64,000 nt of DNA from NCBI GenBank assembly GCA_016125335.1, contig WGLY01000017.1:248001-312000 (forward strand), given 5' to 3'. This DNA comes from Frankiales bacterium (GTDB lineage Bacteria > Actinomycetota > Actinomycetes > S36-B12 > CAIYMF01). The position numbers and the translations under genes were made by a program. Below are positions 8,178-16,840 of the stretch, one piece after another; position 1 is the first letter of the stretch; the number at the start of each line of letters is the position of its first letter. Below the pieces are notes generated by a model, which did not search any database, was not told where the DNA came from, and saw only the letters and a program-made list of their open reading frames with translations.

Positions 8178-9160
8178 TGGCGGTCACCACGATGGCGAAG
8201 GCCATCAACGCGGGTCTGCGCAAGGCGCTGGAGAACGACCCCAAGGTCCTGCTCATGGGCGAGGACATCGGCAAGCTCGGCGGCGTCTTCCGCGTGACCG
8301 ACGGCCTGCAGAAGGACTTCGGCGAGGCGCGGGTGATCGACTCCCCGCTGGCCGAGAGCGGCATCGTCGGCACGGCGGTCGGGCTCGCGATGCGCGGGTT
8401 CCGGCCCGTCGTCGAGATCCAGTTCGACGGCTTCGTGTTCCCCGCGTTCGACCAGATCGTCACCCAGGTGGCCAAGCACAACGCCCGGTCGGCCGGCCGC
8501 ACGCCGATGCCGATCACCATCCGCATCCCCTACGGCGGCGGCATCGGAGCGGTGGAGCACCACTCCGAGTCGCCCGAGGCGTACTTCGCCCACACCGCGG
8601 GCCTGCGCGTGATCTCGCCGTCGAACCCGGCCGACGCGTTCGCGATGGTGCAGCAGGCGATCGCCTGCGACGACCCGGTCGTGTTCTTCGAGCCCAAGCG
8701 CCGCTACTGGGACAAGGCCGACGTCGACGAGTCCCTCGACCTCGCGACGGCGCCCTCGCCCTTCCGGGCGCGGGTGGTGCGCCCCGGCACGAGCGTGACG
8801 GTGGTCTGCTACGGCCCCATGGTGCGCACGTGCCTCGAGGCCGCCTCCGCCGCGGCCGCCGAGGGCATCGAGCTCGAGGTGGTCGACCTGCGGTCGATGT
8901 CGCCGCTCGACGTCGACACCGTCGCCGCGTCGGTGCGCCGCACCGGCCGGCTCGTCGTGGTGCACGAGGCGCCGGTGTTCCTCGGGGTCGGCGCCGAGCT
9001 CGCGGCCCGGATCACCGAGACGTGTTTCTACTCCCTGGAGGCTCCCGTGCTGCGGGTGGGCGGCTACCACACGCCCTACCCGCCGGCCCGCCTCGAGGAG
9101 GACTACCTGCCCGACCTCGACCGCGTGCTCGACGCCGTCGACCGGTCCCTGGCCTTCTGA
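8177..9160 (+). CDS. pdhB: 2-oxoacid dehydrogenase E1 component, beta subunit
   Basis: A 327-residue transketolase-like subunit that completes the E1 heterotetramer and contributes half of the ThDP site. The N-terminal GEDIGKLGGVFRVTDGL and the ESGIVGTAVGLAMRG segment (catalytic Glu region) are standard. FDGFVFPAFDQI and YGGGIGAVEHHSES are typical of the PdhB/BkdB family. The C-terminal transketolase domain contains EVVDLRSMSPLDVDTV. The TGATG junction with E1 alpha indicates translational coupling. As for E1 alpha, pyruvate or branched-chain oxoacids are both possible substrates. Confidence 0.93.
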   Translation: MAVTTMAKAINAGLRKALENDPKVLLMGEDIGKLGGVFRVTDGLQKDFGEARVIDSPLAESGIVGTAVGLAMRGFRPVVEIQFDGFVFPAFDQIVTQVAKHNARSAGRTPMPITIRIPYGGGIGAVEHHSESPEAYFAHTAGLRVISPSNPADAFAMVQQAIACDDPVVFFEPKRRYWDKADVDESLDLATAPSPFRARVVRPGTSVTVVCYGPMVRTCLEAASAAAAEGIELEVVDLRSMSPLDVDTVAASVRRTGRLVVVHEAPVFLGVGAELAARITETCFYSLEAPVLRVGGYHTPYPPARLEEDYLPDLDRVLDAVDRSLAF

Positions 9161-9172
9161 GGAGGTGGCGTG

Positions 9173-9250
9173 ATGACGACCCCAGCCCTGCCCGTCGCGA
9201 CCCTCCGCGCCGACGCCGCCCGCACCGCCCCCGCGGGGGTGGCCGCGTGA
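9173..9250 (+). CDS. Possible 25-residue leader ORF between E1 beta and E2
   Basis: ATG at 9173 is preceded at good distance by GAGGAGG, a near-ideal ribosome binding site, and the frame ends with a TGA overlapping the GTG start of E2 (GTGA). The predicted peptide is rich in Ala, Pro and Thr and has no homology I recognise. The strong site may simply load ribosomes that reinitiate at the E2 GTG, which has no site of its own closer by. It could also be a chance ORF. Confidence 0.35.
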   Translation: MTTPALPVATLRADAARTAPAGVAA

Positions 9251-10716
9251 GCGAGGTGCGCACCTTCCGCCTCCCCGACGTCGGGGAGGGGCTCACCGAG
9301 GCCGAGATCCTGTCCTGGCACGTCAAGCCCGGCGACGCGGTCACGGTCAACCAGACCATCGTCGAGATCGAGACGGCGAAGGCCGCGGTGGAGCTGCCGT
9401 GCCCGTTCGCCGGCGTCGTGGCCGAGGTCTTCGTCTCCGAGGGCGAGGTGGTCGAGGTCGGCACGCCGATCCTGTCGATCTCCACCGACGCGCCCGCCCC
9501 TGCCGGCGACGTCGGCCCCGCGCCCGCGGGCGACACCGCGACGACCGCCGCGCCGGCCGCGCCGGCCGAGCCTGCTGCCGAGCCCGCTCCGGCCGCGGCT
9601 GCCGCACCCGCGGCTGCCGCCCCGGCGGCGCGCGAGGCCGTGCTCGTCGGCTACGGCGTCAAGCAGACGGCCACCCCGGTCCGCCGCGCGCGCGTGCTCT
9701 CCCGCGACCCGCACGGCACCACCGCGCCGGAGGCCGGGCCGCCCGGCGAGGCGGTCAAGCCGGTGCGCCACGGCGGCCTCGAGGTGGGCCGTCACGCCGA
9801 GGAGGTGCTCTCGCGCCGCTCGGTGGTGCTGGCCAAGCCGCCGGTGCGCCGGCTCGCGAAGGACCTCGACGTCGACCTCGCCGTCGTCGCGCCCACCGGG
9901 CCCGGCGGCGTCATCACCCGCGACGACGTCCAGCGTGCGGCCGGCGGCCGCGGCGCGGCGGCAGCCTCGGCCCGGGCGGGCGGCGCCCTCGGCGGCCCGC
10001 GCCCGGCGTCGGGCGAGCGCGAGACCCGCACGCCGGTCAAGGGCGTCGTCGCGCTCATGGCCGAGGCGATGGTGTCCAGCGCCTTCACCGCACCGCACGT
10101 CACCGAGTGGGTCGAGGTCGACGTCACCCGCACCCTCGAGCTCGTCGACCGGCTCAAGGCCCGCCCGGAGCTCGAGGGCACCCGGGTCTCGCCGCTGCTG
10201 CTCGTGGCCGCGGGACTGATCCGGGCGGTGCGGCGCAACCCCGGCATCAACGCCGTCTGGGACGCCGAGGCGCGCGAGATCGTCACCAAGCACTACGTCA
10301 ACCTCGGCATCGCGGCGGCCACGCCGCGCGGTCTCGTCGTCCCCAACGTGAAGGACGCCGACCAGCTCGACCTCGTCGGACTCGCGCGGGCGCTGCACGA
10401 CCTGGTCGAGACGGCCAAGTCGGGGCGCACCTCGGTGGCCGACATGAGCGGCGGCACGATCACCATCACCAACGTCGGCGTGTTCGGCGTCGACGGCGGC
10501 ACGCCGATCATCAACCCGGGCGAGTCGGCGATCCTGGCCGTCGGCCGGGCCGTCGCGAAGCCGTGGGTGCACGAGGGCGAGGTGCGCGTGCGCCAGATCA
10601 TGCAGCTCACGCTCTCGTTCGACCACCGCCTCGTCGACGGCGCCCTCGGCTCCACGGTGCTGGCCGACGTCGCCCGATTCCTGGAGGACCCCGCTGTCGA
10701 CCTCGCCCTCGGCTGA
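9247..10716 (+). CDS. pdhC: Dihydrolipoamide acyltransferase (E2) of the 2-oxoacid dehydrogenase complex
   Basis: A 489-residue core enzyme that transfers the acyl group to CoA. One lipoyl domain (about residues 4-80) carries the lipoylated lysine, K45, in EIETAKAAVE. An Ala/Pro-rich flexible linker follows, then an E3/E1-binding domain (about 193-232, PPVRRLAKDLDVDL to GGVITRDDVQ). The catalytic domain (about 260-489) has the active-site HRLVDGALG near residue 460. Start GTG 9247 gives the canonical N-terminus and overlaps the preceding 25-codon ORF. A single lipoyl domain and GETs like these fit both PDH and branched-chain complexes. Confidence 0.93.
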   Translation: MSEVRTFRLPDVGEGLTEAEILSWHVKPGDAVTVNQTIVEIETAKAAVELPCPFAGVVAEVFVSEGEVVEVGTPILSISTDAPAPAGDVGPAPAGDTATTAAPAAPAEPAAEPAPAAAAAPAAAAPAAREAVLVGYGVKQTATPVRRARVLSRDPHGTTAPEAGPPGEAVKPVRHGGLEVGRHAEEVLSRRSVVLAKPPVRRLAKDLDVDLAVVAPTGPGGVITRDDVQRAAGGRGAAAASARAGGALGGPRPASGERETRTPVKGVVALMAEAMVSSAFTAPHVTEWVEVDVTRTLELVDRLKARPELEGTRVSPLLLVAAGLIRAVRRNPGINAVWDAEAREIVTKHYVNLGIAAATPRGLVVPNVKDADQLDLVGLARALHDLVETAKSGRTSVADMSGGTITITNVGVFGVDGGTPIINPGESAILAVGRAVAKPWVHEGEVRVRQIMQLTLSFDHRLVDGALGSTVLADVARFLEDPAVDLALG

Positions 10717-10798
10717 CACCCGGTTCGCGCACCCCAGCGGGCGGCTCGTCGACCTCGGCCGCGCCACCGCGGGCGGCCGGGCCACCCTCGCCGACTGG

Positions 10799-11902
10799 AT
10801 GGCGCCCGAGCACATCGGCTGGTCGGTGCGCCACGTGCGCGAGCTGCTGCCGACCGAGCGCATCCGGTCCGCGCGCGAGCCGCGCCGGCTCCCCGAGCGC
10901 CCGCGCCCGGAGCTGCTCGAGCTTCCCGTCGACGCCCACGACGGGCGGCGGCCGCTGCTCGACCTGCTCGTCGACCACGAGACCGACGCCGTGGTGGTGC
11001 TGCACGAGGGCACCGTGGTGCTCGACTGGCAGGCGCCGGGCGTGCGCACCGACGAGCAGCACCTGCTCTTCAGCGTCACCAAGTCCGTCACCGGGCTGCT
11101 GGCGCTGGCGCTGGCCTCGCGCGGGCTGCTCGACCTCGAGGCGCGCACCGGCGACGTGCTGCCCGAGGTGGCGGGCGGCGCCTTCGGCTCGGCGACGGTG
11201 CGTCAGCTGCTCGACATGCAGGCCTCGTTCCGGTTCGTCGAGGACTACTCACCCGGCCCGGACGTCGCCGCCTACCGGCACGCGTCGGGCTGGTACCCCG
11301 CGCCGGCCGGCACGCCCCCGCTGCGCGACTACCTCGCCGCCCGCGAGCCCGACGGCCCGCACGGCGAGCGGTTCCGCTACCTCTCGCCGACGGTCGACGT
11401 GCTCGGCTGGGTGTGCGCGGAGGCGGCCGGCACCACGTGGGCCGAGGCCGTCGAGCGCTACCTGTGGCAGCCGGCCGGCACCGAGCTCGGCGCGTCGGTC
11501 ACCCTGGACCGCGAGGGCACGCCGCGCGCGGCCGGCGGCATGAGCGCGCTGCCGCGCGACGTGGCCCGGCTCGGGCTGCTGCTGGCCGAGCGGCGTGCCG
11601 ACGTGGTCGACGACGCGCTCCTCGACGACCTGCTCCGCGCCGGCAGCCGCGAGCACTGGGCCCGCGGCGACTTCGCCACGATGTGGCCGGGCACGGGGGC
11701 GTACCGCTCGTGCTGGTACACCCCGGGCCTCGACGCCGACGTCGCGCTGGGCATCGGCATCCACGGCCAGCTGCTCTACGTCGACGTCCCGCGCCAGGTG
11801 GTCGTGGTGGTGGTGTCGTCGTGGTCGCACCCCGACGGCGAGGAGGACCACCTCGACAACGCCGAGGCCGCCCGCGCGCTCGCCCACCACCTCGCGGGCT
11901 GA
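10799..11902 (+). CDS. Beta-lactamase-fold serine hydrolase
   Basis: A 367-residue class C beta-lactamase/D-Ala-D-Ala-peptidase fold protein. The nucleophile motif S-x-x-K is SVTK, followed by the usual helix (GLLALALASRGLLDL); the second motif is Y-L-S in FRYLSPTVDV. No signal peptide is seen, so it is probably cytoplasmic, as for many esterase or amidase relatives; the substrate is unknown. The frame is open upstream of ATG 10799 through codons that look homologous (DWMAPEH is preceded by a plausible N-terminus). A GGAGG sits six bases before a CTG at 10694, so the true start may be a CTG overlapping E2 by 23 bases. Confidence 0.88.
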   Translation: MAPEHIGWSVRHVRELLPTERIRSAREPRRLPERPRPELLELPVDAHDGRRPLLDLLVDHETDAVVVLHEGTVVLDWQAPGVRTDEQHLLFSVTKSVTGLLALALASRGLLDLEARTGDVLPEVAGGAFGSATVRQLLDMQASFRFVEDYSPGPDVAAYRHASGWYPAPAGTPPLRDYLAAREPDGPHGERFRYLSPTVDVLGWVCAEAAGTTWAEAVERYLWQPAGTELGASVTLDREGTPRAAGGMSALPRDVARLGLLLAERRADVVDDALLDDLLRAGSREHWARGDFATMWPGTGAYRSCWYTPGLDADVALGIGIHGQLLYVDVPRQVVVVVVSSWSHPDGEEDHLDNAEAARALAHHLAG

Positions 11903-11918
11903 CCCGCGGCGCGAGCGG

Positions 11919-12665
11919 TCAGGACACCACCGGGCCGAACCGGTTGGGCCCGGCCGTGCCCGGCAGGATGTAGAAGACCAGCAGCACGAGGCTCCCGAAC
12001 GGCACGAAGCCGAGCAGGATCCACCAGCCGCTGCGGTCGCCGTCGTGCAGACGCCGCACCGAGAGCGGCAGCCCCACGAGGAATGCGACCAGGTAGGTCA
12101 CGCCCAGCAGGATCAGCCCGATCACGCCGCCGGCGCCGATCGAGGTCACGGTGATGGCTCCGCTCGCGCTCGTGGTGCTGGTCGACGTCGCGGCCGTGAG
12201 CACGGCGGCCACGATGTAGACGGCCACGACGACGATCACCATGAACAGCGCGAACCACCAGTACTCCGCCACGGTGGCGCGGTCGGAGTAGTTGGTCCAG
12301 CGCGAGAACGCCCGCGATACCGCCTCGCCGAAGCCGATCTTGCGCGGGCCCACCGGCTCGTAGGGCACGCCGCCGCCGTACGCCGGCGCCGCCGGGAACC
12401 CCGGTGCCTGCTGGCCGGGGTAGGCGGGGGCCTGCTGGGCGGGGTACGCGGGTGCCGGTGCGGGAGCGGCCGGCGGCGGGGTCGGCGCAGCCGCCGGGGC
12501 GGGCGGCGCGGCCGGGGCGGGGGGCGTCGTGGCGGCCGGCGGCGCCGCCGGGGGCACGACCTGCTGGGTCCAGGCCGCGCCGTCCCAGTACCGCTGCCCG
12601 CCGCTGCCCGCGGGGTCGGGGTACCAGCCGGGGGCCGGGTTGGGGGTGGCGGACTGGTCGGTCAT
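11919..12665 (-). CDS. DUF2510-DUF805 membrane protein
   Basis: A 248-residue protein. An N-terminal DUF2510 segment (PAPGWYPDP to RYWDGAAWT, about residues 9-33) is followed by a Pro/Ala-rich linker with PAYP/AQQAPAY repeats. A C-terminal DUF805 domain (about 110-245) has four hydrophobic segments and the conserved RRLHDGDRSGWWILL. DUF2510 is largely confined to actinobacteria and is thought to sit at the membrane face. Function is unknown. ATG 12665 is the only start giving the DUF2510 module. It is convergent with the serine hydrolase, 16 bases apart. Confidence 0.88.
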   Translation of the reverse strand: MTDQSATPNPAPGWYPDPAGSGGQRYWDGAAWTQQVVPPAAPPAATTPPAPAAPPAPAAAPTPPPAAPAPAPAYPAQQAPAYPGQQAPGFPAAPAYGGGVPYEPVGPRKIGFGEAVSRAFSRWTNYSDRATVAEYWWFALFMVIVVVAVYIVAAVLTAATSTSTTSASGAITVTSIGAGGVIGLILLGVTYLVAFLVGLPLSVRRLHDGDRSGWWILLGFVPFGSLVLLVFYILPGTAGPNRFGPVVS

Positions 12666-12844
12666 CGCGGTTCCCTCCACGTCTGCGCGCCCGGACGAGC
12701 GCCTGCGGTCGAGCCTAGGCCGTCACGTGCCGCAGACGGCGCAGGCCGGGTCGCCGCCCGCGCCGCGGGTGCGCGGTCGTGCCCATCATGCGGCCCGTGA
12801 GCCGAGGTCGGCGCAGTGCTCCCCGGCGCTGCAGGCCCGGCGCG

Positions 12845-13720
12845 TCAGGGCGTGATCGCGAGCGCCTCGGGCAGGCGTGCGGCGAGCTCGGCGGCGTCGG
12901 CGGGACCCGCGGCGTCGTGGCCGACCTCCACCCGGGCGAGCACGGCCGGGTCGCTCACGTCGAGCCGGCCGGTGCACAGCCGCGCGTAGGTCTCCCAGTC
13001 GGTGCGCAGCCAGATCGTGGGCGAGCCGGGTGCGGCCAGGTCGTCGATCTCGACCCCGCGGCCGTCGTCGTCGACGCCGGCCCACCGGGTGAACGCGACG
13101 TCGCCGGTCACCTCGAGGCGCAGGGTGGTGCCGGGCGGGGCACCCACGTTGCGGGCGAGCACGAACGGCAGGCTGCGGGCCATCTGCGACGCCGACACCT
13201 GCGCACCCGATGTCGCGAGGTCGCCGGGCAGCCCGGTGGCGCGGCGCACGTCCTGGAGGTGGGTCCAGGCGTCGAACGTGCGCACGCGCAGCAGGTTCTG
13301 CAGTGGCACCGGCTTGCCGAACACGCCCATCACCTCGGTGTCGAGGCCGAGCGGGTCGAGGGCGAGGATCTGCGCGAGCCGCACGTCGACCAGGCCGGCG
13401 AGCTCGTCGCACACCTGCTCCTGCGGGTGCGGGCGGCGCACGTCCACCCCCACCTCGGTCATCCGGCCGAAGTCGGTTGTCAGGTGCGGGAAGCGCGACC
13501 AGTCCACCTCGTGCTCGGGGTCGGCGCGCCCGGCGAGGAACGCCTCGATCCAGGCGAGGTGGCGCACGACGTCGCCCGCGGACCAGCCCGGGCACTCCGT
13601 GGGGGCGTCCCACTGCTGCGGGTCGAGCCGGCGTCCGAGCTCGGCGACGGCGCGGAGGCTGGACTCCCACGCGTCGAGCAGGGTGCGCAGGTCGTAGGCG
13701 TCGGCGGCGAGTGCGGTCAT
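12845..13720 (-). CDS. Maleylpyruvate isomerase N-terminal-domain (DinB-like) protein, TIGR03083-type
   Basis: A 291-residue soluble protein. The N-terminal four-helix DinB-like domain has PTECPGWSAGDVVRHLAWIE, the hallmark of the mycothiol-dependent maleylpyruvate isomerase family, with metal-ligand-like His in the RHLAW and TFDAWTHLQDV helices. The C-terminal part (about 190-285) is a sterol-carrier-like fold ending in ARLPEALAITP. Members are mycothiol-linked enzymes or of unknown activity; no specific substrate can be named. It lies in a head-to-head arrangement with the acyl-CoA ligase 45 bases away, so the two may share a control region. Confidence 0.82.
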   Translation of the reverse strand: MTALAADAYDLRTLLDAWESSLRAVAELGRRLDPQQWDAPTECPGWSAGDVVRHLAWIEAFLAGRADPEHEVDWSRFPHLTTDFGRMTEVGVDVRRPHPQEQVCDELAGLVDVRLAQILALDPLGLDTEVMGVFGKPVPLQNLLRVRTFDAWTHLQDVRRATGLPGDLATSGAQVSASQMARSLPFVLARNVGAPPGTTLRLEVTGDVAFTRWAGVDDDGRGVEIDDLAAPGSPTIWLRTDWETYARLCTGRLDVSDPAVLARVEVGHDAAGPADAAELAARLPEALAITP

Positions 13721-13765
13721 GCCGCGAGGCTAGCGACGGCACCGTCCTGCGGCAGGATCGAGGCC

Positions 13766-15217
13766 ATGGGTCTGACCTCCGCGTGGACGGCGCACTGGCG
13801 GGCGCGGCCGGACGCGACTGTGCTCGTCGACGCCGCGGACGGCGTCCGGCTCGACGGCGCGGCGATGCTGCGCGAGACCGCCGCCGCGGCCGCACGGCTG
13901 CACGCCGCCGGCGTGCGCCCCGGCGACCGCGTGCTGCTCTCCTGCTCGCCGGGCGCCTCCACCGTGCTGGCCTACGTCGCCGTGCTCCGGCTCGGCGCCG
14001 TCGTCGTCCCGGCCAACACGGCGTACACGCGGCCCGAGCTCGAGCACGTCGTGGGCGACGCCCGCCCGGTGCTCGCCGTCGTCGACGACCCGGCGCGGGT
14101 GCCGCTGCCGCCGGAGCGGGTGCTGACCGCGGACCGGCTCGCGGGTGTTCCGGACGCCGGCGGCACCGACGCACCCGGGCTCGACCGCGCGGGCGACGAC
14201 GCCCTCGCGATGATCGGCTACACCAGCGGCACCACCGGCCGGCCCAAGGGCGCGATGCTCGACCACGGCAACCTGCGCGCGGGCGCCGAGGCGCTGGTGT
14301 CGGCGTGGGGATGGACGCCGTCCGACCGCCTGGTGCACGCGCTGCCGATGTTCCACATGCACGGCCTCGGCGCCGGCGTGAACGGCACGCTCACGGCCGG
14401 TGCGTCGATGGTGGTGCTGCCGCGCTTCGAGCCCGCCGCGGTGCTCGACGCCGTGCGCGACCACGCCGCCACGATGTTCTTCGGCGTCCCCACGATGTAC
14501 GCGCGGCTGCGCGACGCCGACACGCTGCCCGGCCTCGCCGGCTTGCGGCTGCTGGTCTCCGGCTCGGCCCCGCTCGACCCCGTGCTCTTCCACGACGTCG
14601 CGCGGCTGGCCGGGCAGCCGCCCGTGGAGCGCTACGGCATGACCGAGACCGTGATGCTCACGTCGAACCCCCTTTACGGCGAGCGCCGCGCCGGCTGGGT
14701 GGGGCACCCGCTGCCCGGTGTGGCGCTGCGGCTCGACGACGACGGCGCCGTGCTCGTGCGCGGCCCGTCGGTGTTCCGCGGCTACTGGGAGCGCCCGGAG
14801 GCGACGGCGGCCGCGTTCACCGACGACGGGTGGTTCCGCACCGGCGACGTCGGCGAGCTCTCCGACGACGGCTGCCTGCGCCTGGTGGGACGGGCCAGCG
14901 ACCTCATCATCACCGGCGGCTACAACGTCTACCCGCGCGAGGTGGAGGACGCCGTGCGCGAGCACCCCGGCGTCGTCGACGTCGCCGTGGTCGGCGTCCC
15001 GGACCCCACCTGGGGCGAGCGGGTCGTGGCGTTCGTGGTGCTCGGGGACGCGCTCGCCGACGGCATGGGTGCCGACGTCGCCCGGGTGCTCGACGAGCAC
15101 GCGGCGGGCCGGCTCGCGGCGTACAAGCGCCCGCGCGCGTGGACGGTCGTGCCGGACCTGCCGCGCAACCCGATGGGCAAGGTCGTCCGCAGCGAGCTGC
15201 GCGCCGCCCCCGGCTGA
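13766..15217 (+). CDS. Acyl-CoA ligase, malonyl-CoA synthetase (MatB)-like
   Basis: A 483-residue AMP-forming ligase that activates a carboxylate with ATP and CoA. Core motifs are A3 GYTSGTTGRPKGAML, A5 YGMTE, A7 FRTGDVG and the hinge/A8 YNVYPREVEDAV. The catalytic lysine is in NPMGKVVRSEL near the C-terminus. The short length and the LPMFHMHGLG segment match malonyl- or methylmalonyl-CoA synthetases, but the substrate must be tested. ATG 13766 opens 45 bases from the divergent DinB-like gene. Confidence 0.87.
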   Translation: MGLTSAWTAHWRARPDATVLVDAADGVRLDGAAMLRETAAAAARLHAAGVRPGDRVLLSCSPGASTVLAYVAVLRLGAVVVPANTAYTRPELEHVVGDARPVLAVVDDPARVPLPPERVLTADRLAGVPDAGGTDAPGLDRAGDDALAMIGYTSGTTGRPKGAMLDHGNLRAGAEALVSAWGWTPSDRLVHALPMFHMHGLGAGVNGTLTAGASMVVLPRFEPAAVLDAVRDHAATMFFGVPTMYARLRDADTLPGLAGLRLLVSGSAPLDPVLFHDVARLAGQPPVERYGMTETVMLTSNPLYGERRAGWVGHPLPGVALRLDDDGAVLVRGPSVFRGYWERPEATAAAFTDDGWFRTGDVGELSDDGCLRLVGRASDLIITGGYNVYPREVEDAVREHPGVVDVAVVGVPDPTWGERVVAFVVLGDALADGMGADVARVLDEHAAGRLAAYKRPRAWTVVPDLPRNPMGKVVRSELRAAPG

Positions 15218-15284
15218 CCGGCCGCCGGCGGGCGGCCCGGGCCGGGGTGTGCGGGGACGGCGTCCCCTCGGCGAGGATGGGGGC

Positions 15285-16058
15285 ATGACGCGTGTCGCCC
15301 TCGTGCAGCTCGACTCCTCGGACACCGAGCCGGTCGCGGACCGGGTCGAGCGCGCGGCCGCGCTCGTGGAGGGCCTGTCCGGCGTCGAGCTCGCGGTGCT
15401 GCCGGAGCTGTGGACCGTGGGCGCGTTCGACCTCGCCGCCGCGCGGGAGCACGCCGAGCCGCTCGACGGCCCGGTCGTCACGCGGATGCGCGAGGCCGCG
15501 CGGCGTGCCGGGATCTGGCTGCACGCCGGCTCCTACCCGGAGCTCGCGGGCGACCGGCGCTACAACACCAGCGTCGTCGTCGACCCGGATGGCGACGTCG
15601 TCGCGACCTACCGCAAGCAGCACCTGTTCGGCTGGGAGGACGGCGAGCCGTCCGTGATGACCGCGGGCGACGACCTGGTCGTGCTCCCGACGCCGCTGGG
15701 CGCGACCGGACTGGCCACCTGCTACGACCTGCGCTTCCCCGAGCTGTTCCGGCGGCTGGTGGACTCCGGCGCGGAGACCTACCTCATGGCCTCGGGCTGG
15801 CCCACGCCGCGGATCGAGCACTGGTCGGTGCTCACCCGGGCCCGGGCCATCGAGAACCAGGCGTGGGTGGTGGCCTGCAACAGCGCGGGCCGTCACGCCG
15901 GCGTCGCGATGGGCGGGCGCTCGGTGGTGGTCGACCCGCGCGGCGAGGTGGTGGCCGAGGCCGGCGAGGCCGAGGAGGTGCTGCTCGCCGACGTCGACCC
16001 GGACCTCGCCGTGCAGTGGCGCCGCTCGTTCCCCGCGCTCACCGACCGGAGGCTCTGA
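15285..16058 (+). CDS. Nitrilase-superfamily carbon-nitrogen hydrolase
   Basis: A 257-residue hydrolase with the complete catalytic set: Glu in VLPELW, Lys in YRKQHLFG and Cys in TCYDLRFPELF. The domain fills the protein. The compact length and Leu-Pro-Glu-Leu-Trp signature are typical of branch 10 or omega-amidase-like members that hydrolyse small amides; the substrate is unknown. ATG 15285 lies 68 bases after the ligase, so the two may be co-transcribed. Its 3' end abuts a dispersed palindrome at 16067-16127, a likely terminator. Confidence 0.88.
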   Translation: MTRVALVQLDSSDTEPVADRVERAAALVEGLSGVELAVLPELWTVGAFDLAAAREHAEPLDGPVVTRMREAARRAGIWLHAGSYPELAGDRRYNTSVVVDPDGDVVATYRKQHLFGWEDGEPSVMTAGDDLVVLPTPLGATGLATCYDLRFPELFRRLVDSGAETYLMASGWPTPRIEHWSVLTRARAIENQAWVVACNSAGRHAGVAMGGRSVVVDPRGEVVAEAGEAEEVLLADVDPDLAVQWRRSFPALTDRRL

Positions 16059-16066
16059 CCCCGTCC

Positions 16067-16127
16067 GACGTCACTGGTGAAAGGGTCGCTTCCCAGCCCG
16101 GGAGACGACCCTTTCACCAGTGACATC
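16067..16127. repeat. Dispersed ~60-bp palindrome, copy 2
   Basis: Arms 16067-16088 and 16106-16127 match at 21 of 22 positions; the one difference keeps a G-U pair. The core is TCACTGGTGAAAGGGTCG. It begins nine bases after the stop of the nitrilase gene and ends 60 bases before the next start, on the terminator side of the upstream gene. Confidence 0.9.
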
Positions 16128-16187
16128 GGGCCTGGGGGCGTCGATACTGCGCGGGAGCGGGGGCCCGACCACGACAGGAGGAGTCCG

Positions 16188-16796
16188 GTGGACTCCCAGA
16201 CCGTGTACGACGTGCTGCTCTTCCTGCACATCGCCCTGGTGATCGTCACCTTCATGATCGCGGGCCTGCTGCGCGTGGCCCAGGCCGCGCTGCCGAAGGC
16301 GGGCAGCCTCGGCGTCTTCGGCTCGTGGGCGATGGCGATGGGACGCGGCTCGCGCACCATCCCGTGGGCGATCCTCGCCGTGCTCGTCGCCGGCGGGGCA
16401 CTGCTAGGCACCGCGCCCGCCGACGACGACTTCTCCTGGGGGTCGAGCTGGGTCGTGGTGTCGGTGGCCGCCGTCGTCGTGCTCATGGGGCTCAGCGGCG
16501 CGGTCATGACGCCGTGGGGCCGCGGCGTGGCCGACGAGCTGCAGGCCGCCATCGCGGCGTCGGGCCCCGGTGCCCCGGTCACCCCGTCCCTGCGCGGGGC
16601 GGCGCTCGCGCCGCGCGCGTGGATCGTGGGCCACACCCTCACCGGCGGGTTCCTCGGCGTCGTGTTCCTCATGGCCGTCAAGCCCGGATGGACGTGGTCG
16701 GTGGTGGCCGTCGTCGTCGCCGCAGCGATCGGGGCGGCCGACGGACGGTGGGAGCTCGGCCGGGCGGCCACCCGCACCGCGATGGCCACGGCCTGA
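16188..16796 (+). CDS. Four-helix membrane protein of unknown function
   Basis: A 202-residue integral membrane protein with hydrophobic segments at about residues 5-28, 60-78, 88-108 and 150-185. The first helix contains LLFLHIALVIVTFM, reminiscent of DUF2269-like proteins, which also begin with a LxxLHI helix; I am not certain of the family. GTG 16188 follows an AGGAGGAG site by five bases and fits the predicted topology, whereas the upstream open frame is palindrome sequence. Function unknown. Confidence 0.72.
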   Translation: MDSQTVYDVLLFLHIALVIVTFMIAGLLRVAQAALPKAGSLGVFGSWAMAMGRGSRTIPWAILAVLVAGGALLGTAPADDDFSWGSSWVVVSVAAVVVLMGLSGAVMTPWGRGVADELQAAIAASGPGAPVTPSLRGAALAPRAWIVGHTLTGGFLGVVFLMAVKPGWTWSVVAVVVAAAIGAADGRWELGRAATRTAMATA

Positions 16797-16840
16797 CGAC
16801 GCCGGGTCGCGCCGCGACCGGCCGCGCATAGGCTGCGCCG

